A DNA stretch of 64,000 nt from Roseicyclus sp. (GCF_018402035.1 NZ_JAGYJN010000001.1:620001-684000); one strand, 5' to 3'. Shown: positions 8,487 through 18,601, counted from the stretch's first letter. Notes: generated from the sequence alone by a model not told the origin. Program-made: numbers and translations.

Positions 8487-8714
8487 ATGGCATCTAAACC
8501 GTTTTTCCGTCGCCGTAAGTCCGACCCTTTCGAGGGCGAAGGCGCACCCAGCATCGATTACAAAGATGTGCGCCTGCTTCAGCGCTACATCTCCGAGCGT
8601 GGCAAGATCGTCCCGTCCCGCATCACCGCAGTCAGTGCAAAGAACCAGCGTAAGCTCGCGCAAGCGATCAAGCGCGCCCGGTTCCTCGCCCTGCTGCCCT
8701 ACGCCGTCAAGTAA
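8487..8714 (+). CDS. rpsR: 30S ribosomal protein S18
   Basis: This is a 75-residue small-subunit protein that forms a heterodimer with S6 on 16S r[17 protein letters not shown] at the start, [17 protein letters not shown] and [16 protein letters not shown] at the end are diagnostic. It sits 17 bases after rpsF and 11 bases before rplI, with an AGGAAGG-like ribosome site. Confidence 0.98.
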   Translation: MASKPFFRRRKSDPFEGEGAPSIDYKDVRLLQRYISERGKIVPSRITAVSAKNQRKLAQAIKRARFLALLPYAVK

Positions 8715-8725
8715 GGAGACAGACG

Positions 8726-9319
8726 ATGCAAGTCATCCTACTCGAACGCGTGGCCAAGCTTGGCCAGATGGGCGAAGTCGTGACCGTCAAGGATGGTTAC
8801 GCGCGCAACTATCTGTTGCCGCAGAAAAAAGCGATGCGGGCCAATGACGCCAACCGCGCCGCTTTCGAAGCGAAAAAAGCCCAACTCGAAGCCCGCAACC
8901 TCGAGACCCGTAAAGAAGCTGAACAGCTTGCCGCCCGTCTTGACGGCCAGCAGTTCATCATCATCCGCTCGGCATCTGACGCAGGCGCGCTTTACGGCTC
9001 CGTCACCACCCGTGACGCGGCAGATGCGGCAACCGCTTCTGGCGTGACGGTCGATCGCAATCAGGTGCAATTGCTGCGCCCGATCAAGGATCTGGGCCTG
9101 CACGCCGTCCGCGTCGTGCTGCACCCCGAAGTGACGCTCGAGATCGTGCTCAACGTCGCACGTTCCACCGAAGAGGCAGAGCTTCAGGCATCGGGCAAAA
9201 CGATCCAAGAACTTGCCGCCGAGGAAGAAGCCGCCGCTGAATTCGAGATCGCCGAACTCTTCGACGATCTGGGTGGTGCGCAACTCGACGACGAGGGCGG
9301 ATCGAGCAACGACAACTAA
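8726..9319 (+). CDS. rplI: 50S ribosomal protein L9
   Basis: This is a 197-residue large-subunit protein. The N-terminal signature [22 protein letters not shown] is followed by [12 protein letters not shown] and the long connecting helix. The C-terminal domain is present, and an acidic tail ([18 protein letters not shown]) makes it longer than the roughly 150 residues of E. coli L9. This extension is common in alphaproteobacteria. It is the last gene of the operon and is followed by a strong terminator. Confidence 0.98.
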   Translation: MQVILLERVAKLGQMGEVVTVKDGYARNYLLPQKKAMRANDANRAAFEAKKAQLEARNLETRKEAEQLAARLDGQQFIIIRSASDAGALYGSVTTRDAADAATASGVTVDRNQVQLLRPIKDLGLHAVRVVLHPEVTLEIVLNVARSTEEAELQASGKTIQELAAEEEAAAEFEIAELFDDLGGAQLDDEGGSSNDN

Positions 9320-9342
9320 GCGAACGCCAAACAAAGATCTTA

Positions 9343-9372
9343 GGCCGTATCCCCTTGGGATGCGGCCTTTTT
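9343..9372 (+). terminator. Rho-independent terminator of rpsF-rpsR-rplI
   Basis: GGCCGTATCCC pairs with GGGATGCGGCC (one G-U pair) across a CTT loop, followed by five Ts. It starts 23 bases after the rplI stop. Confidence 0.92.
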
Positions 9373-9488
9373 CGTCCCGGACAGCTGAAACAACACCTAA
9401 CCCTAGCGCACGGCACAGCGCTCACAGTAGGGCATGCTGAGCGATGGTGCCGGATCTGGCCTGATAGAAAAGGCTAGCAAAAGAGAAA

Positions 9489-9513
9489 ATCATTGCGTTC
9501 TTGCGGCAATGAT
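9489..9513. repeat. 8-bp inverted repeat upstream of the A+T-rich gene pair
   Basis: ATCATTGC and GCAATGAT flank a 9-base spacer about 75 bases before the first membrane-protein gene. It could be an operator or a small hairpin, with no further support. Confidence 0.4.
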
Positions 9514-9586
9514 GCAAGATAATGCCTCAAAGAAGGGCGTCACGCCTATAAAATAAGCAGTCTGGAAATTCGCTGGATACCCGAAC

Positions 9587-10038
9587 ATGCTGGAAAATCT
9601 AGCAGTCCGCATTTGGGAAAATACGCCAAAGCTATCAATCGTATTTTGGCTAGCCACTGCGCTAGGTTACCTCATTGGGGTAATGGCCATCGTGTCATTT
9701 CTTTCTTCTGACTACAGCCATCTTGATGCAATAGGTGCAGTGGGAGAGCGCGCAGCTTTTCACCTCAGCGTGGTGCGATTGATCTTTGTCAGCATAATAC
9801 TGGTTGTTTTCCCAATACTACTCTTTACGTCCCTACGCCGCCTTTTCTATTTCATGGTAGGCATCACGGCTTGGGTGGTCATCATTTATATCGACGATGT
9901 TTTAGTGCTTTATGAGATCATGCAACGCCCTCAATCAGCTATGGTGAGTATTGTTTGTCACCCTAAGGCCATTTGCTGATAATTGGCCTCCTGTGGATGT
10001 GCTTTGAGTTGAACATGCGACTCAAAAACGGATCATGA
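9587..10038 (+). pseudogene. Predicted four-helix membrane protein A, one frameshift near 3' end
   Basis: As sequenced the ORF stops at 9979. Adding one T to the TTT at 9972-9974 continues it as AILLIIGLLWMCFELNMR to the TGA at 10036-10038, giving about 150 residues. Four hydrophobic segments are visible, with a short conserved-looking core around RRLFYFMVGITAWVVIIYIDD. The restored stop overlaps the start of the next gene as ATGA, which strongly supports the corrected frame. Base composition is much more A+T-rich than the surroundings. I do not recognise a function. The layout resembles small integral membrane proteins of unknown role in Rhodobacterales. Confidence 0.55.
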
Positions 10039-10525
10039 ACCGCATGAACAAGAAGCTAAATGATGAAGAATATCATGCATTTCTTCAGATGTTTGATGGG
10101 CAATCGGTACAAATTCGGCGCCTATCAACGCAGACAAAATCTTTTATATTTCTCATTCCATTTTGTGAACTTATACTCACTAAGCTTTATTTGTATATTT
10201 TTTCTCATGTCGCGGATGTTTGTCGACCTGATCGACAAAAGTATTTTCACCGATGGATATATCGCTGTACTGAATGCAAGAGCATATGCATCACTTTGGC
10301 TACTGGCGGGATTGAACATCGCTTATCTACTTTAGTTTCTATTTCCGCTTCTTCGTCGTGCTTATGCTGATGTATCTCTTGAATGCGACAATTGATCAGA
10401 CCCTGCTTTTTTACATGCATTACAACTTTGAACAAACGCCAATCCTTTTGACCTTTTATTTCACAAGGCCGTTTCTTATTTTGGCATTACTCGTGACGCT
10501 TTTCAGATATAAAGAAGAAAAATAG
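10035..10525 (+). pseudogene. Predicted membrane protein B, likely paralogue of A, two frameshifts
   Basis: Three frames chain into one roughly 162-residue protein. MNRMNKKLNDEEYHAFLQMF opens frame one. MSRMFVDLIDKSIFTDGY lies in frame two after the T6 run near 10196-10201. YFRFFVVLMLMYLLNATIDQ to LFRYKEEK lies in frame three after about 10330, ending at 10525. Hydrophobic-segment order and the spacing of RxFxxxxxxxxxxxxxxIDx match protein A, so the pair may be a duplication. Either assembly indels or genuine decay would explain the state. The start overlaps the restored stop of A. Function is unknown. Confidence 0.5.
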
Positions 10526-10596
10526 GGCGATGTAGATCCGCCACTATCCATTGAAATCTTTTTCTACGATAAGTTAATGAGATAACCGGTGAGAAA

Positions 10597-10634
10597 TTGC
10601 GTGGCCTGCTTCCTTTTCGAAACTTGCCACGCAA
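10597..10634. repeat. 9-bp inverted repeat between convergent genes
   Basis: TTGCGTGGC and GCCACGCAA are separated by 20 bases in the spacer between the membrane-protein pair and the secreted three-repeat gene. It may act as a shared terminator. The T-run is weak (AATTTCTC on the minus strand). Confidence 0.4.
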
Positions 10635-10697
10635 GACCTCCATTATTTCAACCGACTTCCAGTTGTTCTCGGCCCATCAGGCCACGCACACAAGATG

Positions 10698-12217
10698 TCA
10701 GTTGGCCCAAGTCTCCATTTCGACCGTAGCCTGGCAATTGCTGTTGCCATCATAGGTACCCATCCAAATATCCAACCGTCCGTTGAGCATCCCGGTATTA
10801 TAAAGATCCAGCATCGGGTTCATGTTGCCATTGCTGTCATCATCGAAATACCAGCTTCCATCCGGGGTGCGGACGAGAAACACGGTATCGCAGGTCGATT
10901 GCCCCTGTATCTCCAACCTTGCGTAATCCTGCATCCCCGACAGGAAGAAAGTCAGGTTCGGCTGGGCCGCAAAAAAGCCCGAGGCAAAAATCGGCAGGCC
11001 GCACTGGCTCACATCTTGCGTACCGCCAGCGGCGACATAGAAATCGGTCGGGGTAAACAGGTTCGCCCCGGTGGTCGTAACAGGCACGCCTTGCAAGCCC
11101 GGATTGGGGCAGCCTTGCATCCCCATCGCAGGGGCGCTTGGTGCCATGCCGACCGCCGAGCGAAACACGACTGTACCTTGGCAAGCGGCGCCAGAAAAAC
11201 TGCCAACCCAGATATCGACACGCCCATTCAACTGCGCGCCGTTCAAGACAATCTGCGGCTGCACCCCGTTGGGACCGTCATCATTGAAATGCCACTGCCC
11301 ATAGGCATCGCGCATGATCATCGTGGGATCGCAATCCGATGCCGTCTCGGCGGTGAACTGGTAGCCATCCATTTGCGACATGTACAAGGTAAAGCTTGGC
11401 GCTTCATAGGCCATGCCATAACCAGTAATGCCGGGGCAGCCATCGATACTATGGTTGCCGCCGATCTGCGCGACATAGGCTTGCGGTGCCACGAGTTGCG
11501 GCCCTGTCACCGTCAAGGATGGCCCAACCAAATTGGGGTTCGGACAAATCGCAGCCGGAACAGGTGCAGGTACCGGTGCGGGTATCGGCACAGGCACAGG
11601 CACAGGGATCGGTGCTGGCATCGGCGCGGGCATCGGCAAGGGCGCAGGCATCGGTGCCTGCGCTTGCACGGGCTGTAGCGCAGATGGATCAACCGCACCC
11701 AGCGGCACAGCTGAAATGGGGCCGCGTGAAAACGGCGTGATCGGTGCAGCGACCGCCGCTTGCGCGATCTGCAACGTCGCTGGGCAACCGTCGTCGTTCA
11801 GGCTCCCGACCCAAACATCAACCGTCCCGTCCAAGGCTGCACCTGCGGCAAGCGTCAATCGCGGGTCCAGATTGCCATTGCCATCATCATTGAACCGCCA
11901 GCGCCCATCGGCACCATGAACCAGCAAGCTCGCGTCGCAATCCGAGGTCACGGCCAAAACAACATCATCTGTGGTTTGATCAGAAACGACAAAGGAATGA
12001 TCGGGGGCTGCACCAAACCGACCAAATCCGAGTGCCGCCATATCGCAGCCTTGCAGCGCATGCGCGCCACCCGCGGTCAGTGCGCGTGTCTGCACCTGCG
12101 CCAATGATGTGCCGCATCATAACCCACCACCTCTGCCGATAGCCCAACATCGGGACAGGCCCAAGCAGCCGTTCCTGCGCTCAAAACACCGATCAAACCT
12201 AGTGCCACAACTCTCAT
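10698..12217 (-). pseudogene. Secreted protein with three beta-sandwich repeats and Pro-Ala linker, frameshift after signal peptide
   Basis: An export signal (MRVVALGLIGVLSAGTAAWA) starts at the ATG at 12217 with a good ribosome site (AGAGGGA). The mature part lies in another frame, so one missing base near 12105-12115 must be restored, giving about 506 residues. The mature protein has three copies of a roughly 125-residue unit. Each begins near CPxxxL and contains SxCDxxxxxRxxxGxWxFxDD, then NGxxDxWVGS and a closing Cys pair. Repeats one and two are joined by a linker built from P-x-P-A units. The fold resembles PPC-type (pre-peptidase C-terminal) beta-sandwiches, but this is inference. The cysteines suggest disulfides and an extracellular or periplasmic location. 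Confidence 0.65.
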
Positions 12218-12405
12218 TTGCCGTCCCTCTTGATCCCGCCCCATATCAGCACGGACATGGGGCCAATTCATTCACCGCTGACCGGGCTGTTTGGTCCACG
12301 ACACGCCGCGCGGGCCACAAACGCCGATCACGCTTGACCCATCAAGATTACGCTGCCCTCTGAATTGACGCTAGGTGAATTCGTGGCGGCATCCGGTCCG
12401 CAACG

Positions 12406-12431
12406 AAAAAGGGCGACCCTGCGGCCGCCCT
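12406..12431 (-). terminator. Rho-independent terminator of tig
   Basis: On the minus strand AGGGCGGCC pairs with GGTCGCCCT (one G-U pair), followed by five Ts, about 30 bases after the tig stop. Confidence 0.85.
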
Positions 12432-12462
12432 ATTCCACCAATCCGATCAAAACCGGCGTGAT

Positions 12463-13788
12463 TTATTCCACTTCCAGCGCGTCGACGGCTGCCTTCAGCT
12501 CATCCTTGGTCACGGTCTTTTCGCTGACATCGGCCAACTCGACGATGAAGTCGATGACCTTATCCTCGAACAGCGGCGCGCGGAGTTGCTGCTGAGCGGC
12601 CTGATTTTGCTGGATGAATTCAAAGAAGGCACGCTCCTGGCCGGGATACTGGCGGGCCTGCATCATGATGGCCTGCGTCATCTCGGCGTCCGAAACGGTC
12701 ACCGCGTTCTTCTGGCCCAGCTCGGCCAACAGCAAGCCCAGCTTCACACGGCGCGCGGCCAGCTTCTGATGCTCATCGCTTGGCGTGATCTCGGGGTGAT
12801 CATGGCCATGCACATCGGGGTTTTCTTCATGCCACAGCTGATGGGCGATTTGACCAGCCTCGGCCGCAACCAAGCTGGACGGCAGATCGACGGAAACCTG
12901 TGCATCAAGCTGATCAAGCAGCTTGCGCTTAAGAACCTGACGCGCAGCACCGGCATATTCGACGCCCATACGCTCGCTGATCTGGCCCTTCAGCGCCTCA
13001 AGGCTTTCGGCCCCGTATTTCTTGGCCAATTCGTCATCGACCGTTGCGGGAACGGGCTTTTTGACTTCTTTGACGGTGACGTCGAAGACGACATCCTTAC
13101 CGGCAAGATGCGCGGCACCATATTCAGCCGGGAAAGTCACGTTGACGGATTTCTCGTCACCCGCCTTGGCACCAAGCAACTGCTCTTCGAAGCCGGGGAT
13201 GAACGACCCTGATCCCAAGACCAGCGGGTAATCCTCGGCCGCGCCACCTTCAAAGGGCTCGCCATCAAGCTTGCCCACGAAATCGATCACGGCTTGATCG
13301 CCATCGGCGGCCTTGCCCTTCTTGGTTTCGAAATTCTGCGCGCTGGCGGCAAGATTGTTCAGCGCCTCGTCGATTTCCGCATCACCGGGCTTGGCGACCA
13401 GCTTTTCGATCTTGAGGGCCTTGAAATCGACCGCAGGGATCTCGGGCAGCTTTTCATACGAGAGCGAGACGATAATATCATCGCCCTCTTTCCAATTCTC
13501 GTTGGTCATCTTGACATCGGGCTGCATCGCCGGGCGATCGCCGCTTTGTTCCAGATGCTCTTGCATCGCGCCGTCGACAGCCTCTTGCATGGCTTCGCCC
13601 AAGATGCGCGGGCCAAACTGCTTTTTCAAAAGCGCCATAGGCACCTTGCCCTTACGAAAGCCCTTCATGGCGATCTCGGGCTGCGCTTCGACCAGCTTTT
13701 CGTTCACCTTCGCCTCAAGATCGGCACCGGTGATGGTGATCTGGTATTCGCGCTTGAGGCCCTCGGCCAAGGTCTCGGTGATTTGCAT
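12463..13788 (-). CDS. tig: Trigger factor (ribosome-associated chaperone/PPIase)
   Basis: This is a 441-residue chaperone that binds nascent chains at the ribosome exit. The N-terminal domain contains the ribosome-binding signature [17 protein letters not shown] (about residues 43-60). The FKBP-type PPIase domain lies around residues 150-245, and a helical C-terminal arm follows. The ATG at 13788 ([15 protein letters not shown]) has a GAGG ribosome site. The 23 upstream residues of the track ORF are unrelated. Both flanks look monocistronic. Confidence 0.97.
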   Translation of the reverse strand: MQITETLAEGLKREYQITITGADLEAKVNEKLVEAQPEIAMKGFRKGKVPMALLKKQFGPRILGEAMQEAVDGAMQEHLEQSGDRPAMQPDVKMTNENWKEGDDIIVSLSYEKLPEIPAVDFKALKIEKLVAKPGDAEIDEALNNLAASAQNFETKKGKAADGDQAVIDFVGKLDGEPFEGGAAEDYPLVLGSGSFIPGFEEQLLGAKAGDEKSVNVTFPAEYGAAHLAGKDVVFDVTVKEVKKPVPATVDDELAKKYGAESLEALKGQISERMGVEYAGAARQVLKRKLLDQLDAQVSVDLPSSLVAAEAGQIAHQLWHEENPDVHGHDHPEITPSDEHQKLAARRVKLGLLLAELGQKNAVTVSDAEMTQAIMMQARQYPGQERAFFEFIQQNQAAQQQLRAPLFEDKVIDFIVELADVSEKTVTKDELKAAVDALEVE

Positions 13789-13965
13789 CGCATCCTCACG
13801 AAAGTCGGGGCCGGACCGGGCCGCAGCATGCAACCCAGGACAGCCCAATGGCGTCAAGAAATTTGCGCTCTTCTAGGGTTGGCAGCGGGGCACTGCAAGC
13901 CCAATCCGGCCCGCCCTGCCCTGTTTGCGCGCATCGGACACGGCACGCATAGCCAAGTCAGGTCG

Positions 13966-15285
13966 CTATCCGATGATGCTCGCCCGCCCAATACAATCAT
14001 AGCGCGCAAAACCGGCCCGTTTCGCATCACGCGGGCTATAGATATTGCGCAGATCGGCCATATGCGGGCTTGCCATCTTCTTGGCCAGCTTCTTCAGGTC
14101 GAGCGCCCGAAACTCATTCCACTCGGTCAAGATGACGACCAGATCGGCATTCTGCGCCGCCTTGTAGGGATCATCGTGCCAGACCACGCCGGGCAACAGC
14201 CCCTCGCCCTCGCGCCGCCCTTGCGGATCGACCACCCGCACCTTGGCGCCACCGCCCACCAGCGCCGGCACAATGGTCAGGCTCGGGGCATCGCGCATAT
14301 CGTCGGTGTTGGGCTTAAAGGTCACGCCAAGCACCGCGATGGTCTTGCCGTTGAACGAGCCGTCGCACAGATCTCGCAGCTTTTCGATCATACGGTGCTT
14401 GATCCCATCATTCACCCGGATCACCGTCTCCACGATGCTTTGGGGCACGGCATGTTCTTGACCAATCCGCGCAAGCGCTTGCGTGTCCTTTGGAAAACAT
14501 GACCCGCCATAACCGGGGCCTGCATGCAGGAACTTGTTGCCGATGCGCCCGTCCAGCCCCATGCCCTTGGAGACTTCCTTCACATCCGCGCCCACCCGTT
14601 CACACAGCGCGGCGATCTCGTTGATGAAGGTGATCTTGGTCGCCAGAAACGCATTGGCCGCGTATTTGATCATCTCGGCCGATTCCAGATCGGTGGTGAC
14701 AATCGGGAAATCGCGCAAGAACAACGGGCGGTAAATCTCGGCCAGCACCTCAGCCGCGCGCTCGGTCTGGACGCCGATCACAACCCGGTCAGGCTTCATG
14801 AAATCATCAATCGCCGCCCCCTCGCGTAGGAACTCGGGGTTCGAGGCGACGTCGAATTCCGCATCAGGCCGCGCCTTGGCCATGACCTGTTTGACCTTAC
14901 GGTTGGTGCCCACCGGCACCGTCGATTTGGTCACGATCACTGCATAGCCGGTCAGCGCGCGCGCCACATCTTCGGCCGCCGCCATCACATAGCTCAGATC
15001 GGCATGCCCATCGCCGCGCCGCGTGGGCGTGCCGACCGCGATAAAGATCGCCTCCGCCCCATCAACCGCAGTCGCCAGATCGGTGGTGAAGGAAAGCCGC
15101 CCCGCCTCCACATTGCGCGCCATCAGCTGATCAAGCCCCGGCTCGAAAATCGGCACCTCGCCACGATTGAGTTTCTCGATCTTGCCCGGGTCTTTATCGA
15201 CGCAGATCACATCATGCCCGAAATCCGAGAAACACACACCCGAGACAAGGCCAACATAGCCCGTGCCGATCATCGTAATACGCAT
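13966..15285 (-). CDS. ugd: UDP-glucose 6-dehydrogenase
   Basis: This is a 439-residue enzyme that oxidises UDP-glucose twice to UDP-glucuronate with NAD, for polysaccharide or glycolipid synthesis. The Rossmann loop GTGYVGLVSG is at the N-terminus, GTPTRRGDGHADLSYV follows, and the catalytic Cys is in YGGSCFPKDT. The C-terminal UDP-binding domain contains GVTFKPNTDDMRDAPS. The ATG at 15285 gives the standard start MRITMIGTGYVG. It stands alone. It could supply UDP-glucuronate for surface glycans and is not linked to the glucuronate catabolic genes. Confidence 0.95.
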   Translation of the reverse strand: MRITMIGTGYVGLVSGVCFSDFGHDVICVDKDPGKIEKLNRGEVPIFEPGLDQLMARNVEAGRLSFTTDLATAVDGAEAIFIAVGTPTRRGDGHADLSYVMAAAEDVARALTGYAVIVTKSTVPVGTNRKVKQVMAKARPDAEFDVASNPEFLREGAAIDDFMKPDRVVIGVQTERAAEVLAEIYRPLFLRDFPIVTTDLESAEMIKYAANAFLATKITFINEIAALCERVGADVKEVSKGMGLDGRIGNKFLHAGPGYGGSCFPKDTQALARIGQEHAVPQSIVETVIRVNDGIKHRMIEKLRDLCDGSFNGKTIAVLGVTFKPNTDDMRDAPSLTIVPALVGGGAKVRVVDPQGRREGEGLLPGVVWHDDPYKAAQNADLVVILTEWNEFRALDLKKLAKKMASPHMADLRNIYSPRDAKRAGFARYDCIGRASIIG

Positions 15286-15598
15286 GGAAAATACCCTGTC
15301 CTTGTCATGGCGCGCCGCCACTGCCCCGGTGTCGCCCAAAGGCGGCAAGGGATCAAGCAGGCGTACGCAATCAATTGCGCAATGTCACCCTTGCGCCAAA
15401 CCCAGCTTGCGCGCGGATGACCTCTCTCTTGTTGTGCCGATATGACACCCCTGTGCGGCAAAGCTAAAAGTGGCGCGCTGCCACGCCATTGACCGCACGC
15501 AACACATCGCCGGGTTAAACCACAGGTCATGTGCGCCATCGCACGAGACCTTGATGCCATTGTGCGCTAGTTTCCAATCATCTTCAGGAGGAACACCC
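15286..15598. promoter_or_regulatory. Divergent promoter region between ugd and the VOC gene
   Basis: This 313-bp non-coding spacer serves two divergent genes. A 10-bp palindrome ATTGCGCAAT lies at 15374-15383. No convincing -35/-10 pair, tRNA or gene remnant was seen. Confidence 0.4.
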
Positions 15599-16195
15599 AT
15601 GACCGATACGCAGCCGCGCAAGATCCAGACCCAAGGCGTGCATCACATCACCCTGATCGGTGCGGACCGCCAAAGCAGCATCGATTTTTGGGAAGGTGTG
15701 CTGGGCATGCCCTTCATCTTCGATCAACCAAATCTCGACGATCCCAAAGAGGGGCATCTGTATTTCGATCCGGGCGATGGGCGGCTGATCACTGTCTTCA
15801 CCAATGAAAACCGCACCCCCGATGCCGCGCCGGTGCCCGAAGCGGTGGGCGGGCTGCATCACCTTGCCTTCAATGTCAGCCAAGCGACCTTTTCGCAAAT
15901 CGCTCAACGCCTCGATGCGCGCGGCGTGCGACATTCGGGGCCTGTGGATCGCGGCTTTATGGATTCGCTCTATTTCCGCGATCCCTTGGGCCTCAGGATC
16001 GAGCTTGCATCTTATCGCTTCGCACCACCCGAAGGCATGCGCCACGCAGATGTGCTGCTCGAGGCCCACAAAATCCGCGTCGCGCGCGGCGACCACCATA
16101 TCGACCGCACCCATCTTGCCGATGCCATCGAAACCCTCGTGACCCGCAGCCAAAACTCACTGTCTGAAGATCGCAGCGCCAAACACGGATACTAG
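15599..16195 (+). CDS. VOC-family (glyoxalase/extradiol dioxygenase-like) metalloenzyme
   Basis: This is a 198-residue protein with two beta-alpha-beta-beta-beta modules. The first starts VHHITLIGADRQSSIDFW and the second GGLHHLAFNVSQATF. Conserved His residues at each module start and a Glu in LGLRIELASYRF fit the VOC metal site. A strong AGGAGG site precedes the ATG at 15599. The fold covers glyoxalases, ring-cleaving dioxygenases and resistance proteins, and the substrate cannot be told from the sequence. It is transcribed alone, divergently from ugd. Confidence 0.8.
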   Translation: MTDTQPRKIQTQGVHHITLIGADRQSSIDFWEGVLGMPFIFDQPNLDDPKEGHLYFDPGDGRLITVFTNENRTPDAAPVPEAVGGLHHLAFNVSQATFSQIAQRLDARGVRHSGPVDRGFMDSLYFRDPLGLRIELASYRFAPPEGMRHADVLLEAHKIRVARGDHHIDRTHLADAIETLVTRSQNSLSEDRSAKHGY

Positions 16196-16360
16196 GAGCA
16201 AAACGCTGAACGACATTCGCCGCTGACGCGGAATAAAGATCGGTTGCGCAGTCAAGACATATCCAGATTGGCCTTTCGCGGTAGGCGGCAGCTCAGTAAC
16301 AGCAAGCCTATCGCGGCGACAAGTTCCGGCGCGCGATTGGCTGCCAAGCTACGGATTGGC

Positions 16361-17379
16361 TTAAGGCTGCGAAAGCAGGTCAAGCCAAAGCATTGCGGCA
16401 ATCGCAAGGCCCAGCAAGGCTAGGGTTTCAATCACGACAATCGCCAGATGGCCCGCGCCCACAGCGGTCAATGACTTGAGCGAGGTCTTGATCCCCAGCG
16501 CAGCAATCGCCGTGATCAGGCAGGCGCGCGACACCGTATTCACCTGTGCGACCACATCTTGCGGCAAATCCACAAGGCTACCCAAGGCGACCAGCGCCAG
16601 AAACAGCGCCATGAACCACGGCACAAGGGCGATCTTGCCTTGGCCAGAATTCAGCCCCGTGGCGCGCAGCACCAAGACGATCGTAATAAGCACCAGCGGC
16701 AACATCGCCACGCGAAACAGCTTGGTGACGGTCGCGATCTCGCCCGCTTGGTCAGAGACCGAAAACCCTGCGCCGACCACCTGCGCCACATCATGGATCG
16801 TGGCGCCGATCAAAAAGCCTTGCTGCAAATCCGAGAAACTAAGCGCTTGGAACAGCAAAGGATAGATGACCATGGCGATGGTCGACAAAGCCGTGACCGC
16901 AATAACGGTGAAAAGCGTATTTCCCTCGGATTTGTCATTGGCCGGGATCACGGCGGCAATCGCAAGGGCCGCCGATGCGCCACAGATCGCCACAGCACCC
17001 CCGTCAGCAGCGCAAAACGCCATTTCCGACCAAAAAGCGGCGCGGCCAGAAAGCCCGTGGTGATGGTAAGCGCGATCAAGCCAATCAAGACACAGGCGCC
17101 CAGAACGCCGATCTGCGCCAGATCATCCAGCACGATCCGCATGCCCAATAACCCAACACCTAGCCGCAGAATGAACTTCGCGGCAAAATCAACGCCCGCG
17201 CGGCAAGTGCCATCTTGGTATAGAAAGTTGAAGGCCATGCCCAACAACAGCGCAAAAAGCATCGCTGGTGCGCCGTAATGAGAGGCAAGAAAAGCCGCCG
17301 CTGCCGCAATGGTGGCCGCCAACATCGCGCCGGGTAGAAACATCGCGGCTTTTGCATGCAGGCGGGCTAGCGACGGCAT
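16361..17379 (-). pseudogene. YeiH-family putative sulfite/sulfate exporter (PSE), apparent -1 frameshift
   Basis: This is an integral membrane protein of the YeiH/UPF0324 family. The N-terminal half (MFLPGAMLAATIAAAAAFLA to GRKWRFALLTG) and C-terminal half (AVAICGASAALAIAAVIP to the end) lie in different frames. Adding one C to the run at 16998-17002 joins them as LLTGGAVAICGASAALA, the strongest family signature, giving 339 residues with about ten hydrophobic helices. Related exporters accompany organosulfonate degradation genes and remove sulfite or sulfate. Here it lies next to an SsuD-like monooxygenase locus, which fits sulfite release. The shift is probably a homopolymer error. Confidence 0.8.
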
Positions 17380-17491
17380 GGGTCTGCTTGGCGGCGAAAG
17401 CAGTGATGGGGCGCAAAACGCGGCATGGATGGCAAGATCCTTTTGTGACAGAGATTGGCCCGGCGTGAGGCTGGCAAAGCCGCATGGATTA

Positions 17492-18601
17492 TCAGGCCGA
17501 CATTATCCGACCTTGTTCATCCAGCCTGACGGCCTGCCCTGTTTGGGCCGCTTGCTGCGCGGCAAGACCCATCTGGACCGCCCACAGACCATCGTTCAGC
17601 CCAACCTCGACATGGCCCTGCCCCCGCACGACATTGGCAAAGCGATCATGTTGATAAAAGGTTGATCCGTTATGATCGCCCGCCGCCAACAAGGTGGGGT
17701 CAACCGGCACCTCGATCAAATGCGGCCCCTTTGGGCTGCGCGGGCTGACAATCAACTGCGGCACCGGCGGCGCGCCAAGATGTTCGGGCCAGAACCGGCC
17801 CGGACCCGGCACAAGGCACTCGATGCGCGCATCTGGCCCTACGGCGGTGATTTCTTCTTGATAGCGCGCACCCTCGGCGAACATGCACAATTCCAGCATC
17901 GCGCGTGCGCCCCGCGCGAAATCGACGATCACATAGGCATTGTCCCAGATATCAGAGGGTTGGCCATCATAGCGCTCGTCGCGGTGGTTCACATCTTGCC
18001 CGCCCGAGGCCATGATGCGCACCGGGTTATCTTGCAAGATCACCCGCATCAGGTCGAAGAAGTGGCAGCATTTTTCCACCAGCGTGCCGCCGGTCTTGCT
18101 GTTGAATCGGTTCCAATCCCCGACTTTCTCAAGAAAGGGAAAGCGATGCTCGCGGATTGTCAGCATCTTGATGCCGCCGGTCACCGCTTGCGCTTGTTCG
18201 ATCAACGCGGCCACGGGGGGCATATAGCGATATTCCATCGCCACCCAGATCGGCGCCGGATAATCGAGCGTGGACAGCACGGCAAAATCGGCAGGGTCGG
18301 TGAAGACAGGCTTTTCAACCAAAATCGGCAAAGGGCGCGTGGCTGCGATCTCGCGGATTTGGGGCACATGTAGGTAATTTGGGCTGGCGATCAGCAGGGC
18401 ATCCAAACCCGGACATGCCAAAAGCGCGGCGATGGAGGGCATGAATTGCGCATCCGGCACAAGTGCTGCAGCGCGCGCGCGCATTGCAGCATCAGGTTCG
18501 AAAATCGCGGCCACTTCGGCCCCGTCGATCAGCGCAAGGTTGCGCAGATGCTCTTGCCCCATCATGCCGCAACCGATGATGCCGTATCGTATCTTATCCA
18601 A
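17492..18601 (-). CDS. Gfo/Idh/MocA-family NAD-dependent enzyme (possible oxidoreductive glycosidase)
   Basis: This is a 369-residue protein. The N-terminal Rossmann loop is YGIIGCGMMGQEH, and the family EKP motif appears as VEKPVFTDP. A distinctive block REHRFPFL, WNRF and GGTLVEKCCHFFDLMR follows in the C-terminal domain. Members oxidise sugars or inositols, and some are NAD-dependent glycosidases. It is co-transcribed with the GntR gene 10 bases upstream and faces an SsuD-like monooxygenase operon. This makes a sulfoquinovoside-cleaving role (like the NAD-dependent sulfoquinovosidases) attractive, but this is inference. A plain sugar dehydrogenase is the alternative. Confidence 0.75.
   Translation of the reverse strand: MDKIRYGIIGCGMMGQEHLRNLALIDGAEVAAIFEPDAAMRARAAALVPDAQFMPSIAALLACPGLDALLIASPNYLHVPQIREIAATRPLPILVEKPVFTDPADFAVLSTLDYPAPIWVAMEYRYMPPVAALIEQAQAVTGGIKMLTIREHRFPFLEKVGDWNRFNSKTGGTLVEKCCHFFDLMRVILQDNPVRIMASGGQDVNHRDERYDGQPSDIWDNAYVIVDFARGARAMLELCMFAEGARYQEEITAVGPDARIECLVPGPGRFWPEHLGAPPVPQLIVSPRSPKGPHLIEVPVDPTLLAAGDHNGSTFYQHDRFANVVRGQGHVEVGLNDGLWAVQMGLAAQQAAQTGQAVRLDEQGRIMSA

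Noticed and set aside
8211-8663. Minus-strand ORF with Arg-Ser-Pro repeats, and a CRISPR-like look of the same array
   Set aside because: It is the antisense of the S6 DRG codons. Units are 9 bp without spacers, so it is neither a gene nor a CRISPR array.
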